Shown piece by piece: positions 35,284 to 43,464 of a DNA stretch of 64,000 nucleotides (within the stretch, counting starts at the first letter, position 1; every line of letters begins with the position of its first letter). The notes beneath the pieces are model-generated. The model saw nothing but the letters and a program-made list of their open reading frames with translations, ran no database searches and was not told where the DNA came from. The translations under genes and the position numbers were made by a program. Source of the stretch: Ndongobacter massiliensis (GTDB taxonomy: Bacteria; Bacillota; Clostridia; Tissierellales; Peptoniphilaceae); the NCBI RefSeq assembly GCF_900120375.1, contig NZ_LT635480.1, forward strand, positions 1,742,840 to 1,806,839, in the 5' to 3' direction.

Positions 35284-35360
35284 AAGCAACTGAATTGCTT
35301 GTTTAGGAAAATTATACGCAACTTAATAGAAAAATGCAACTGAAAAGGCAATTGAGTTGC
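35284..35360. promoter_or_regulatory. Four GCAACTnAA operator-like repeats in the divergent control region
   Basis: Copies are at 35286-35294 (GCAACTGAA), 35318-35326 (GCAACTTAA), 35336-35344 (GCAACTGAA) and inverted at 35352-35360 (GCAACTCAA on the minus strand). The first is part of the dyad AAGCAA-CTGAA-TTGCTT; the last two face each other as an inverted pair. Copy 2 lies in the polymerase promoter spacer and copy 3 overlaps its -35. They are the probable binding sites of the adjacent XRE repressor. Confidence 0.7.
35311..35339 (-). promoter_or_regulatory. Promoter of the Y-family polymerase
   Basis: On the minus strand TTGCAT (35334-35339), a 17-base spacer and a perfect TATAAT (35311-35316) lie ~90 bases before the polymerase start. 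Two GCAACT repeats overlap it. For the opposite gene only a weak TTGTTT(18)TTAATA is visible around 35299-35328. Confidence 0.72.
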
Positions 35361-35380
35361 GCATAAAGAAGGGAGAGACG

Positions 35381-35788
35381 ATGCGATTTGGAGAAAAACT
35401 GAAAAAATTGCGAGAAGAACGAGGTATGACGCAGCAGGAATTTGCCGATGCCGTGGGGGTTTCTCTGCGCACCGTCGGCAACTATGAAAAAGAAGGAAGG
35501 CTTCCGCGTTATCGCAGCGTGTACGAAAAGATCGCCGCGCTGTTCGGGGTCAGTGTGACCTATCTTTTGAGCGATGCCGATGATTTTATATTGACGGCGG
35601 GGGAACAATATGGCGCGCGCGGTGCGGAGCAGGCGCGGGACTTGGTGCAGAGTATGGTCGGTCTGATGGCGGGCGGCAATCTGCCGGACGAAGATAAAAA
35701 GGCAATTTTGGATGCCTTGCAGGAGGCCTATTACTTTTCAAAAAAAGAAAATCAAAAGTACGCTTCTGCAGAAAAGAAAGGTCGCTGA
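35381..35788 (+). CDS. XRE-family helix-turn-helix repressor (ImmR-like)
   Basis: This 135-residue regulator has an N-terminal Cro/CI-type helix-turn-helix at ~5-58 (MTQQEFADAVGVSLRTVGNYEKEGRLPR). The acidic/helical C-terminal ~70 residues are likely the oligomerisation and protease-sensitive part. GGGAGA precedes the ATG. Its stop shares a base with the next gene (TGATG). The pairing with an ImmA/IrrE protease mirrors ImmR-ImmA of ICEBs1 and DdrO-IrrE of Deinococcus. The expected role is to repress its own and the divergent promoter until cleaved. Confidence 0.9.
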   Translation: MRFGEKLKKLREERGMTQQEFADAVGVSLRTVGNYEKEGRLPRYRSVYEKIAALFGVSVTYLLSDADDFILTAGEQYGARGAEQARDLVQSMVGLMAGGNLPDEDKKAILDALQEAYYFSKKENQKYASAEKKGR

Positions 35789-36351
35789 TGATTCGCTCCA
35801 TGCAACGGGACGTGGCGCGCCTGGTGCGACGGCACGGTACCCGTGATCCGCGGCGCCTTTTGGAGGAGCGCGGCGTACAGCTGCTGCCCATGCCGCGCGC
35901 GACGCATGTACTTGGAATGTATACGGTGTTGCTGCGCAATCGCTTTGTTTTCTATAATGCGAATTTGGACGATGCGATTTTGCGTATGGTATTTGCCCAC
36001 GAATTGGGACATGATTGTTATCATCGCCGGCAGGCGGCGCAGGATCTTCCACCGGATCTTTCTCTGACGGGAGCGCGTTCGCGTCTGGAAACAGAGGCGA
36101 ATTGCTTTGCTGCTTACCTCCTTATAGAAGAGGATGAGCTTTTCGAGGGCATTCGGGAGCGGGAAACGATCGGAGAGTTGGCGACCCGTTTTCGCGTAGA
36201 TGAGAGTCTGATTATTTATCGCTTGCGGGAATTGCAGAAGGAGCAGCGTCCGGATGTTCCCCTTTTCCTGACCGAAGAAGCGGAGCCGAACTTTTTTCGG
36301 GCAATTGATGGACGTAATCCCCTCTATTGGGCGCCGGAAAATCGCGATTGA
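35788..36351 (+). CDS. ImmA/IrrE-family metallopeptidase
   Basis: This 187-residue protein is predicted to be a zinc peptidase. The catalytic motif HELGH is at 71-75, with ETEANCFAAYLL ~30 residues later supplying the third ligand, as in COG2856. The C-terminal third is short and helical, without the GAF-like domain of Deinococcus IrrE. The start overlaps the XRE stop, so the two are translationally coupled. Family members inactivate their cognate XRE repressor by site-specific cleavage after DNA damage or an equivalent signal. Cleavage of the upstream partner here is inferred. Confidence 0.9.
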   Translation: MIRSMQRDVARLVRRHGTRDPRRLLEERGVQLLPMPRATHVLGMYTVLLRNRFVFYNANLDDAILRMVFAHELGHDCYHRRQAAQDLPPDLSLTGARSRLETEANCFAAYLLIEEDELFEGIRERETIGELATRFRVDESLIIYRLRELQKEQRPDVPLFLTEEAEPNFFRAIDGRNPLYWAPENRD

Positions 36352-36389
36352 GCAAGGTTGGCGTGAAAGAGCGGGCAATGGGCGAATCG

Positions 36390-36417
36390 TTGCAATTCGG
36401 ACGAAAAGCGGTAGAAT
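36390..36417 (+). promoter_or_regulatory. Promoter of the flavodiiron gene
   Basis: TTGCAA, a 16-base spacer and TAGAAT lie ~70 bases before the start codon in the gap after the ImmA/IrrE gene. Confidence 0.5.
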
Positions 36418-36487
36418 AAATCTGTAAAAGAAAGCCTACGCCAACCGAACAGGAGAGGCGAAAAATAAAAATATAACAGGAGGACCT

Positions 36488-37726
36488 ATGAATATACGCA
36501 GCGTAGCAATTAACGATTTCCTATCTTACATCGGTGTCAATGACCGTGAAGTGCAGCTTTTTGAGAGCCAGTGGCCCTTGCCGGATGGCGTCACCTATAA
36601 TTCCTATTTGATTCGCTCCGATAAGACCGCGCTTTTGGATACGGTCAAGGTGACGAGGGCGGAAGATTTTATTGAGAACCTGAAAGAAGCGCTGAACGGG
36701 CGCTCGCTGGATTATCTTGTCATTCATCATATGGAACCGGATCATAGCGGTGCGATTGACCTGGTTGTCAATTTGTTCCCGGATGTGGAAATTGTCGGCA
36801 ATAAAAAAGCGATTGAGTTTTTACACAATTTTTACGACATGAAACAGGTACGCACCCGGGAAGTCAAAGAAGGTGATGTTTTAGACCTCGGTGCGCAGAA
36901 ACTGCAGTTTTTCATGACCCCGATGGTACATTGGCCCGAATCCATGGTTAGCTATGAACCCGGAAGCGGCATTCTCTTTTCGCAGGACATCTTCGGCAGT
37001 TATGGTGCGCTGTCTGGCGGCATTTACGACGACAACATCGACTGGTTTGTGCGTGCGGATGAAGCGGCGCGCTACTATTCGAATATTGTAGCGAAATACG
37101 GACGTCAGGCCAAAAAAGCGCTGCAAAAGTTGGAAGCGTTGGACATTAAAATGATCTGCAGCATACACGGTCCGGTGTGGCGCACACATCCGGAACGCAT
37201 CATTGACCTGTACAAGCGATTGGCAAATTGGGAAGTGGAAGACGGCGCAACGATTGTGTTCGGCAGCATGTACGGAAACACGGCGCAGATGGCGGAAATC
37301 ATAGCGCGAGCGCTGGCGCAAAACGGCGTATCGAACATCCGTCTTTTTGATGTCGCAAAGACGCACGCGTCCTACCTGCAGCATGAGATTGCCAAACGCC
37401 GTGCGACGGTGTTGTTGAGTTGTTCCTACAACAATGGACTGTTCCCGCCCATGGAAAATCTGTGTAATATCATTGCGGAAAATAAGATGGAAAATCATCT
37501 GCTCGGCATCGCCGGCAACTTTTCGTGGAGCGGCGGGGGTCTCAAGAACTTGCAGAAATTTGCCGAGTCACAGAAGGGGTTTGAACTTCTGGAGCCCATG
37601 GTTGAAGTGCGGAGCGCCGTAAAAGAGGCCGATGTCGAAAGGCTACAAGAGTTAGCGAAAACGATAGCGGATGCCCTGAAGGAGCGTCGCGAGGACAGCG
37701 TCAAGGACCTGTTGGGACGTGCGTAA
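36488..37726 (+). CDS. Flavodiiron protein (FprA-type, O2/NO reductase)
   Basis: This is a cytoplasmic scavenger that reduces O2 to water and/or NO to N2O. The N-terminal metallo-beta-lactamase-like domain has the full diiron ligand set: H81-x-E83-x-D85-H86, H148 in MVHWPES, D167 in FSQDIFG and the later His in SIHGPVWR. A C-terminal flavodoxin domain follows, with FMN loop GSMYGNTAQM from ~257. Length is 412 residues and AGGAGG precedes the ATG. Electrons normally come from rubredoxin, and a rubredoxin (54169) and a rubredoxin-reductase-like flavoprotein (9303) are in the window. Confidence 0.94.
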   Translation: MNIRSVAINDFLSYIGVNDREVQLFESQWPLPDGVTYNSYLIRSDKTALLDTVKVTRAEDFIENLKEALNGRSLDYLVIHHMEPDHSGAIDLVVNLFPDVEIVGNKKAIEFLHNFYDMKQVRTREVKEGDVLDLGAQKLQFFMTPMVHWPESMVSYEPGSGILFSQDIFGSYGALSGGIYDDNIDWFVRADEAARYYSNIVAKYGRQAKKALQKLEALDIKMICSIHGPVWRTHPERIIDLYKRLANWEVEDGATIVFGSMYGNTAQMAEIIARALAQNGVSNIRLFDVAKTHASYLQHEIAKRRATVLLSCSYNNGLFPPMENLCNIIAENKMENHLLGIAGNFSWSGGGLKNLQKFAESQKGFELLEPMVEVRSAVKEADVERLQELAKTIADALKERREDSVKDLLGRA

Positions 37727-37731
37727 ATGCA

Positions 37732-37760
37732 GCGGAGACTCGGTCGAGTCTCCGTTTTTT
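37732..37760 (+). terminator. Intrinsic terminator of the flavodiiron gene
   Basis: CGGAGACTC, loop GGTC, GAGTCTCCG and TTTTTT, 6 bases after the stop. Confidence 0.95.
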
Positions 37761-37980
37761 CAATAGCTTTTTACGGGAAATCCTTCTTCCCGGGCGCATG
37801 CAATGTTGCCGAAGAATGATTTCGTGTTTGTTCCGACCGCGAGTGTGACGGCAACATCGGGCAAAATGTCGCCGTTTGCCAACCGTTGGGATATTCGATA
37901 AAATAGCTCTACATAAGAAAAAAGAGCATAAAAATCCCATAGCGGGAGGCGCGACCCGGGCGGGTCGAAAAGAGGTGTAT
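37761..37980. other. 220-base intergenic stretch before the giant activase gene
   Basis: No accepted gene lies here. On the minus strand a reading frame ending at 37760 stays open for more than 40 codons (GDILPDVAVTLAVGTNTKS in its middle) and looks protein-like. It has no start codon or ribosome site of its own outside the neighbouring gene and was not recognised. On the plus strand GATAAAAT near 37900 could be a -10 element for the next gene. Confidence 0.3.
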
Positions 37981-40900
37981 ATGGCGTATTTTGTCGGCTT
38001 GGACGTCGGTTCAACGACGGTAAAAGTCGCTGTTTTCGATGCGAATCAGCAGGTGGTTTTTTCTTTGTATCGGCGGCATCGCAGTGATGTCAAAGAAACG
38101 GTTCGCTGCGTCTTGGAAGCCTTGTATGATAAATTGGGGGATGTGTCGGTGCACATGAATGTGACCGGTTCGGGCGGTATGTTTGTGGAAACCGTGCTGG
38201 GCATTCCCTTTGTACAGGAAGTCATTGCCGAAACAACCGCAATCCGCAAGGAGATTCCGCAGACGGATGTGATCATTGAATTGGGCGGAGAAGACTCCAA
38301 AATCACCTATTTGGCGGGCAATATTGAACAACGTATGAATTCCATTTGCGCCGGCGGTACCGGCGCATTTATCGACCAAATGGCGGCGTTACTGGATACC
38401 GATGCCGGCGGGTTGAATCAACTGGCCGATGCGTATACGAAGCTCTACCCGATCGCTTCGCGCTGCGGCGTCTTTGCCAAGACCGATGTGCAGGCGCTGC
38501 TAAACGATGGCGCCTCCAAAGAGGACATCGCCATGAGCGTTTTGCAGTCGGTGGTCAATCAGACGATCTCCAATTTGGCGTGCGGGCGGCCGATTCGTGG
38601 CAATGTGACCTTTTTAGGCGGACCGCTTCACTTTTTATCCAATCTGCGGGCGCGTTTTATGGAAACACTCGGCGAGGAGAATAACCGCTTTTATGCGCCG
38701 GAAGATGCCCAGCTCTTTGTGGCAAAAGGTGCCGCCTACAGCGCACAGGAGGGGACGGAAGCCGTCTTCCTGCGCACGATTTTAGCGCGCTTTGACGATG
38801 TGTCGGCGGTGGTTGTCGATGAACAGCAGACCTTGGATCCGTTATTTACCTCGCAGGAAGAGTATGATGCATTTTTAGCGAAACATCATACCCAGCAGGT
38901 CCTGTACAAAAAATTGGAAGCGCACGTCGGCCCCTGTTATCTGGGGATCGATGCCGGCTCCACGACGTCAAAAATGGTGCTGTTGGACGACGACGGCGCG
39001 ATTCTTTATTCCCATTACTCGAATAACCGCGGCAAGCCGCTCGAACACGTCATCGAAAATGTGAAGGAAATTTACGCGCGGATGCGCCCGGACGTCTATA
39101 TTGCGTATTCCGGCATCACCGGCTACGGGGAAGATTTTATCAAGGCGGCGATCGGTGTCGACACGGGAGAAGTCGAGACGATCGCGCATTACACGGCTGC
39201 GCGCTACTTTGACCCTGAAGTGGATTTTATTTTGGACATTGGCGGGCAGGACATGAAAGCGATGCATATTTCCGACGGGGTCATCGATTCAATCCAGTTG
39301 AACGAAGCGTGTTCTTCCGGATGCGGCTCGTTTTTGGAGACCTTTGCCTCTACCGTGGATATGGATGCGAAAGCCTTTCAAAAAGAAGCCCTTTTTGCCG
39401 CGCATCCGACGGATCTGGGCAGCCGCTGCACGGTATTTATGAACTCTAAAGTCAAACAGGCGCAAAAGCAGGGAGCGGAAGTCGGTGACATCGCAGCGGG
39501 GCTGTGTTACTCGGTCATTAAAAATGCGATTCAAAAGGTCATCAAGGTGCGAGATCCGAAACGTTTAGGTCGCCGCTTGGTCGTGCAGGGTGGAACATTC
39601 TACGGGGATGCAATCCTACGCGCGTTTGAAAAAATCACGGGGCGCCACGCGACGCGCCCGTCTATCGCCGGGCTCATGGGTGCGATGGGCATGGCCTTGA
39701 TTGCACGGGATCGTTCCACGGGCTTGACACGGATGAAATCCGCGGAAGAACTGCAAAATTTCTCCTACAAACAACGCAATGCGCGCTGTGGGCGGTGCAC
39801 GAATAATTGCGCGCTGACCATCAATGTGTTTTCCGACGGCCGTCGCTACATTTCCGGCAACCGCTGTGAGCGTGGCGCCGGCATCAAGCGCGAAGCGTCG
39901 GATTTGCCCAATCTGTTCAAGTACAAGTACGAGCGACTGTTTCATTACTACAGCTCGCTGTCCAAGGAGCAGGCGTGCTACCCCGAGGTGGGCATTCCGC
40001 GGGTGCTGAATATGTATGAGAATTATCCTTTCTGGCATACATTTTTCACGCGGCTGGGCTTTCCGGTGCGCCTTTCGGCGCGCAGCTCCCGGGAATTGTA
40101 CGATAAGGGGTTGGCGTCGATTTCTTCGGAGACGGTCTGCTATCCGGGAAAGATGGTGCACGGGCACATCGAAGATTTGGTGGAACGGGGCGTGAAATTC
40201 ATCTTCTATCCCAGTGTGTTCTACGAGACGCAGGAGTTTCACCGGGCGGACAATCATGTGAATTGTCCCGTCGTTGCGGGTTTTCCCGAAGTGATCAAAA
40301 ACAACGTTGCCTCTATCGATGAAAACGGCGTGGCCTACTTGCATCCGTTTCTCTCATTTCAGGATCAGGAAGTGCTGGCCAGGCGCCTGGTCGAAGTATT
40401 CGACGCCTTTGAAATCGAAGGGGTCAAGTATCACATTGATGCGGCGCGGGTGCGCAAGGCGGCGGAAATTGCGTGGAGAGAACAAGATCAATTCAAGGAA
40501 GACATTCGCGAAGAGGGCGCGCGGGCGATTGCGTATGTGCGCAAGGAAAAGGGACGCAAGGGCATTGTACTGTGCGGGCGCCCCTATCACATCGATCCGG
40601 AGATTCATCACGGCATTCCGGAACTCATCAACAGCATGGGATTAGCAGTGCTGTCCGAGGATGCCGTTGCCTATAATATGAAGGACATTTCCAAGCCATT
40701 GCGCGTATTGGATCAGTGGGTGTACCATTCGCGGTTGTACCGGGCGGCGGAGTTTGTCGCGAAGGACGCGGATTTGGAGTTGATTCAGCTGAATTCTTTC
40801 GGTTGCGGGCTCGACGCAGTGACGACCGATCAGGTCGCGGATATTTTGCGGGCGCACGGGAAAATTTACACACTGTTAAAAATTGACGAAGTGTCCAACT

Positions 40901-42237
40901 TAGGGGCGATAAAAATCCGCATTCGCTCCCTGGTCCAGGCGTTGGAAGAGCGCGTGGAGGTGCGCACGCCGGAACCGGTATTGGCGCAAAAAGCTGTTTT
41001 TACGCGCGATATGCGCAAAGACGGGTTTACCATTTTGGTGCCGGCGATGGCACCGGATCATTTCCGCATTCTCGATGCAGCGATGACCAGTGAAGGTTAC
41101 AAGATGGATTTTCTGCCGCGCGTCGACCGCAAGGTCATTGATGCGGGGTTGAAATATGTGAATAATGATTCGTGTTATCCGTCCATCACGGTGGTGGGAC
41201 AGATGATGGAAGCGTTGGAATCGGGGCGTTATGATCCGAATCGGGTGGCGCTTCTGATGACGCAGACCGGCGGTGCATGCCGCGCTTCCAATTATGTGGG
41301 ATATATCCGCAAAGCGCTGCAGGAAATGGGCCATCCGCAAATTCCGGTCATTGCGCTCTCCGCGCAGTCCATTGAATCCAGCCCCGGTTTTCGTGTGACA
41401 CCCAGGCTGCTGAAAAAAGGCGTGATTTCACTGATTGCCGGCGATCTCCTTATGCGCTGTGCGAATGCGACGCGCCCGTACGAGTGTCATGCCGGAGAAA
41501 CGGACCGCGTGAAGGAACGTTGGATTGAAGCTTATCGCAGCTTGGTCCAAAAGCCGCGCATGACCCGGTATCGGCAACTGGTGCAGCAGACCGTGCGTGA
41601 ATTTGATCGCATTCCGCGGCGCGATGTGGTGAAGCCGAAAGCGGGCATCGTCGGGGAAATTCTCGTCAAGTATCTGCCGGAAGCGAACAATCATCTGCAA
41701 GATCTGTTGGAAGCAGAAGGGGCGGAAGTGGTTTTGCCGGATCTGGTGGACTTTTTCCTGTACTGTCTGCGCAATGCGAAACACAAGGCGGACTTGCTCA
41801 AGACGAATCGATTTAAGGCACAGCTTGTACAGCTTGGGGTCCACTACATTGAATATTATCGTGCGCCTGCGCGGCATGCGCTGCGCGCTTCTACGCATTT
41901 TACCGAACCCTTTCACATCGAACAGGTAGAGCGGTTTGCCGAAGAGGTTGTAGCGCTGGGGCATCAATACGGCGAGGGGTGGTTGCTCAGCGGGGAAATG
42001 ATTGAACTGATTCATGAAGGGGCGCCGAACATCGTCTGCATTCAGCCCTTCGGCTGTTTACCGAATCACATCACGGGCAAAGGCGTGATGAAGTCGATTC
42101 GTGAAAAATATCCGCAGGCGAATATCGTGGCGATCGATTACGACCCGGGCGCGAGTGAGGTCAATCAGATCAATCGCATCAAACTTATGATGACAAGCGC
42201 CCGTGAGAGCGTGCGCGAGGAAGAACAATCGGTCTGA
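37981..42237 (+). CDS. Giant 2-hydroxyacyl-CoA dehydratase activase-like protein (two ASKHA domains plus DUF2229/HgdB-like region)
   Basis: This 1418-residue cytoplasmic iron-sulfur protein is predicted to use ATP for low-potential electron transfer. Domain 1 (~3-300) starts with LDVGSTTVK and has cluster cysteines C123 (ICAGGTGAF) and C162 (SRCGVF). Domain 2 (~320-600) starts with GIDAGSTTSK and has C444 (ACSSGCGSF) and C483 (SRCTVF). The remaining ~800 residues hold a Cys-rich turn (CGRCTNNC), a DUF2229-like part and a dehydratase-like end with CYPS, GGACRAS and FGCLPNH. AGAGGTG precedes the ATG. Such fused proteins are widespread in anaerobes but their substrate is uncertain; related double-cubane cluster proteins reduce small molecules. 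Confidence 0.88.
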   Translation: MAYFVGLDVGSTTVKVAVFDANQQVVFSLYRRHRSDVKETVRCVLEALYDKLGDVSVHMNVTGSGGMFVETVLGIPFVQEVIAETTAIRKEIPQTDVIIELGGEDSKITYLAGNIEQRMNSICAGGTGAFIDQMAALLDTDAGGLNQLADAYTKLYPIASRCGVFAKTDVQALLNDGASKEDIAMSVLQSVVNQTISNLACGRPIRGNVTFLGGPLHFLSNLRARFMETLGEENNRFYAPEDAQLFVAKGAAYSAQEGTEAVFLRTILARFDDVSAVVVDEQQTLDPLFTSQEEYDAFLAKHHTQQVLYKKLEAHVGPCYLGIDAGSTTSKMVLLDDDGAILYSHYSNNRGKPLEHVIENVKEIYARMRPDVYIAYSGITGYGEDFIKAAIGVDTGEVETIAHYTAARYFDPEVDFILDIGGQDMKAMHISDGVIDSIQLNEACSSGCGSFLETFASTVDMDAKAFQKEALFAAHPTDLGSRCTVFMNSKVKQAQKQGAEVGDIAAGLCYSVIKNAIQKVIKVRDPKRLGRRLVVQGGTFYGDAILRAFEKITGRHATRPSIAGLMGAMGMALIARDRSTGLTRMKSAEELQNFSYKQRNARCGRCTNNCALTINVFSDGRRYISGNRCERGAGIKREASDLPNLFKYKYERLFHYYSSLSKEQACYPEVGIPRVLNMYENYPFWHTFFTRLGFPVRLSARSSRELYDKGLASISSETVCYPGKMVHGHIEDLVERGVKFIFYPSVFYETQEFHRADNHVNCPVVAGFPEVIKNNVASIDENGVAYLHPFLSFQDQEVLARRLVEVFDAFEIEGVKYHIDAARVRKAAEIAWREQDQFKEDIREEGARAIAYVRKEKGRKGIVLCGRPYHIDPEIHHGIPELINSMGLAVLSEDAVAYNMKDISKPLRVLDQWVYHSRLYRAAEFVAKDADLELIQLNSFGCGLDAVTTDQVADILRAHGKIYTLLKIDEVSNLGAIKIRIRSLVQALEERVEVRTPEPVLAQKAVFTRDMRKDGFTILVPAMAPDHFRILDAAMTSEGYKMDFLPRVDRKVIDAGLKYVNNDSCYPSITVVGQMMEALESGRYDPNRVALLMTQTGGACRASNYVGYIRKALQEMGHPQIPVIALSAQSIESSPGFRVTPRLLKKGVISLIAGDLLMRCANATRPYECHAGETDRVKERWIEAYRSLVQKPRMTRYRQLVQQTVREFDRIPRRDVVKPKAGIVGEILVKYLPEANNHLQDLLEAEGAEVVLPDLVDFFLYCLRNAKHKADLLKTNRFKAQLVQLGVHYIEYYRAPARHALRASTHFTEPFHIEQVERFAEEVVALGHQYGEGWLLSGEMIELIHEGAPNIVCIQPFGCLPNHITGKGVMKSIREKYPQANIVAIDYDPGASEVNQINRIKLMMTSARESVREEEQSV

Positions 42238-42283
42238 ACGCAAGGACGCGGTTTGACGCAGAAAAAAATAGGGAGAATCAGGC

Positions 42284-43450
42284 ATGAAACGGTGGATAAA
42301 GCGCATCGTTCTATTGGCGGCAGTAGGCGTATTGTTTTTCTGGTTTGTCCAGGATCGATTGGACCGCCTGTATGCGGCGGAGCAAAAGGCATCGGGCAGC
42401 GGTGCGACAGTGGAAAATAATGGCCGAATCGACGTGGAAAAATTGGCAAATGAAAATCGCGTGCAGCGCGTTGTGGAACACGAATTGTTCTTCTTGTTGG
42501 CGGGGGTGGACGAAAATGAGGAAAAAGGGCAGGGTGGCGTCCGCTCCGATACGATGATGCTTTTCAAGGCGGATTTTGATAAAGGAACCATCGATTTATT
42601 GTCCCTGCCGCGGGATTCACGGGTTTACGTCGAAGAGCAGTACACGAAGCTGAATCATGCGCATGCCTACGGCGGGATGGATCTGACCATCCAAACCATT
42701 CGCGATTGGCTGGGAGTGGATTTGGACTATTTCGTAGAAGTGGATTATCAGGGCGTTAAAGATATCGTCAATGCCATGGGTGGCGTCGAATATACCGTAC
42801 CGGAGGAAGTCGAGGCTTACGGTTATACGACGGCGGAAGGCGAGGAGCGCGTGATGCGTCCGGGGAAACAGGTATTGGACGGGGAAGCGGCGCTGTCGTA
42901 TCTGCGCCACCGCAACAGCTACAGCAGCGGCGATTTGGGACGCGTGGAAGCGCAGCAGGCATTTTTGAAAACCGTCGTGAAGCAGCTCCTTTCTTCCGAT
43001 GCCATCTCCCATTTGCCCGCGCTGATCAAAACGTATTTTCAACACGTGCGCACCAACATTCCCTGGACGGATATTGCCGGCATGTTGCCGCAGCTAAATC
43101 AGTTTACCGATGCGGAATTGACGACGCATACGATTCCCGGGGTGGGTGAATATATCGGCGATGTCTCGTATTTCTTGGTGGACGCCGAAAAGACGGAGGC
43201 GCTGGTGCGCGAATTATTTCCGAATTACCTCCTGCGCAACCGCGCGGAGTTGCCGCCGGATTGGGAGCTTTTGGAGATGAACGACACCTCGTTTGACACG
43301 CCGTTAGAAGAGGAGCCGGATACGGAATACGATACACCGGAGTATGAGGAATCGAACGATTTCGAGGGGATGAATGTGGAGCCAGAATCTTTCGATGCGG
43401 AGACGATGCAGGGACAGGAGATCCAGGGGGATTCCGGCGAAGGCGAATAG
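42284..43450 (+). CDS. LytR-CpsA-Psr (LCP) family wall-polymer ligase
   Basis: This membrane-anchored enzyme attaches teichoic acid-like or capsular polymers to peptidoglycan. The 388-residue protein has a single N-terminal helix (~7-22) and an LCP domain (~65-265). Conserved polar residues are in RSDTMML, LSLPRDSRVYV and LRHRNSYSSGDLGR. A variable extracellular segment precedes a very acidic, low-complexity tail (~325-388, rich in Glu/Asp). GGGAG lies upstream of the ATG. It begins a closely spaced run of genes continuing to the SDR at 50352. Confidence 0.92.
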   Translation: MKRWIKRIVLLAAVGVLFFWFVQDRLDRLYAAEQKASGSGATVENNGRIDVEKLANENRVQRVVEHELFFLLAGVDENEEKGQGGVRSDTMMLFKADFDKGTIDLLSLPRDSRVYVEEQYTKLNHAHAYGGMDLTIQTIRDWLGVDLDYFVEVDYQGVKDIVNAMGGVEYTVPEEVEAYGYTTAEGEERVMRPGKQVLDGEAALSYLRHRNSYSSGDLGRVEAQQAFLKTVVKQLLSSDAISHLPALIKTYFQHVRTNIPWTDIAGMLPQLNQFTDAELTTHTIPGVGEYIGDVSYFLVDAEKTEALVRELFPNYLLRNRAELPPDWELLEMNDTSFDTPLEEEPDTEYDTPEYEESNDFEGMNVEPESFDAETMQGQEIQGDSGEGE

Positions 43451-43464
43451 CAGAAGGGGCGACA

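Noticed and set aside
39616-40344. 242-codon antisense frame within the giant activase gene
   Set aside because: It lies wholly inside a convincing gene and has no ribosome site or family features. Long antisense frames recur throughout this DNA.
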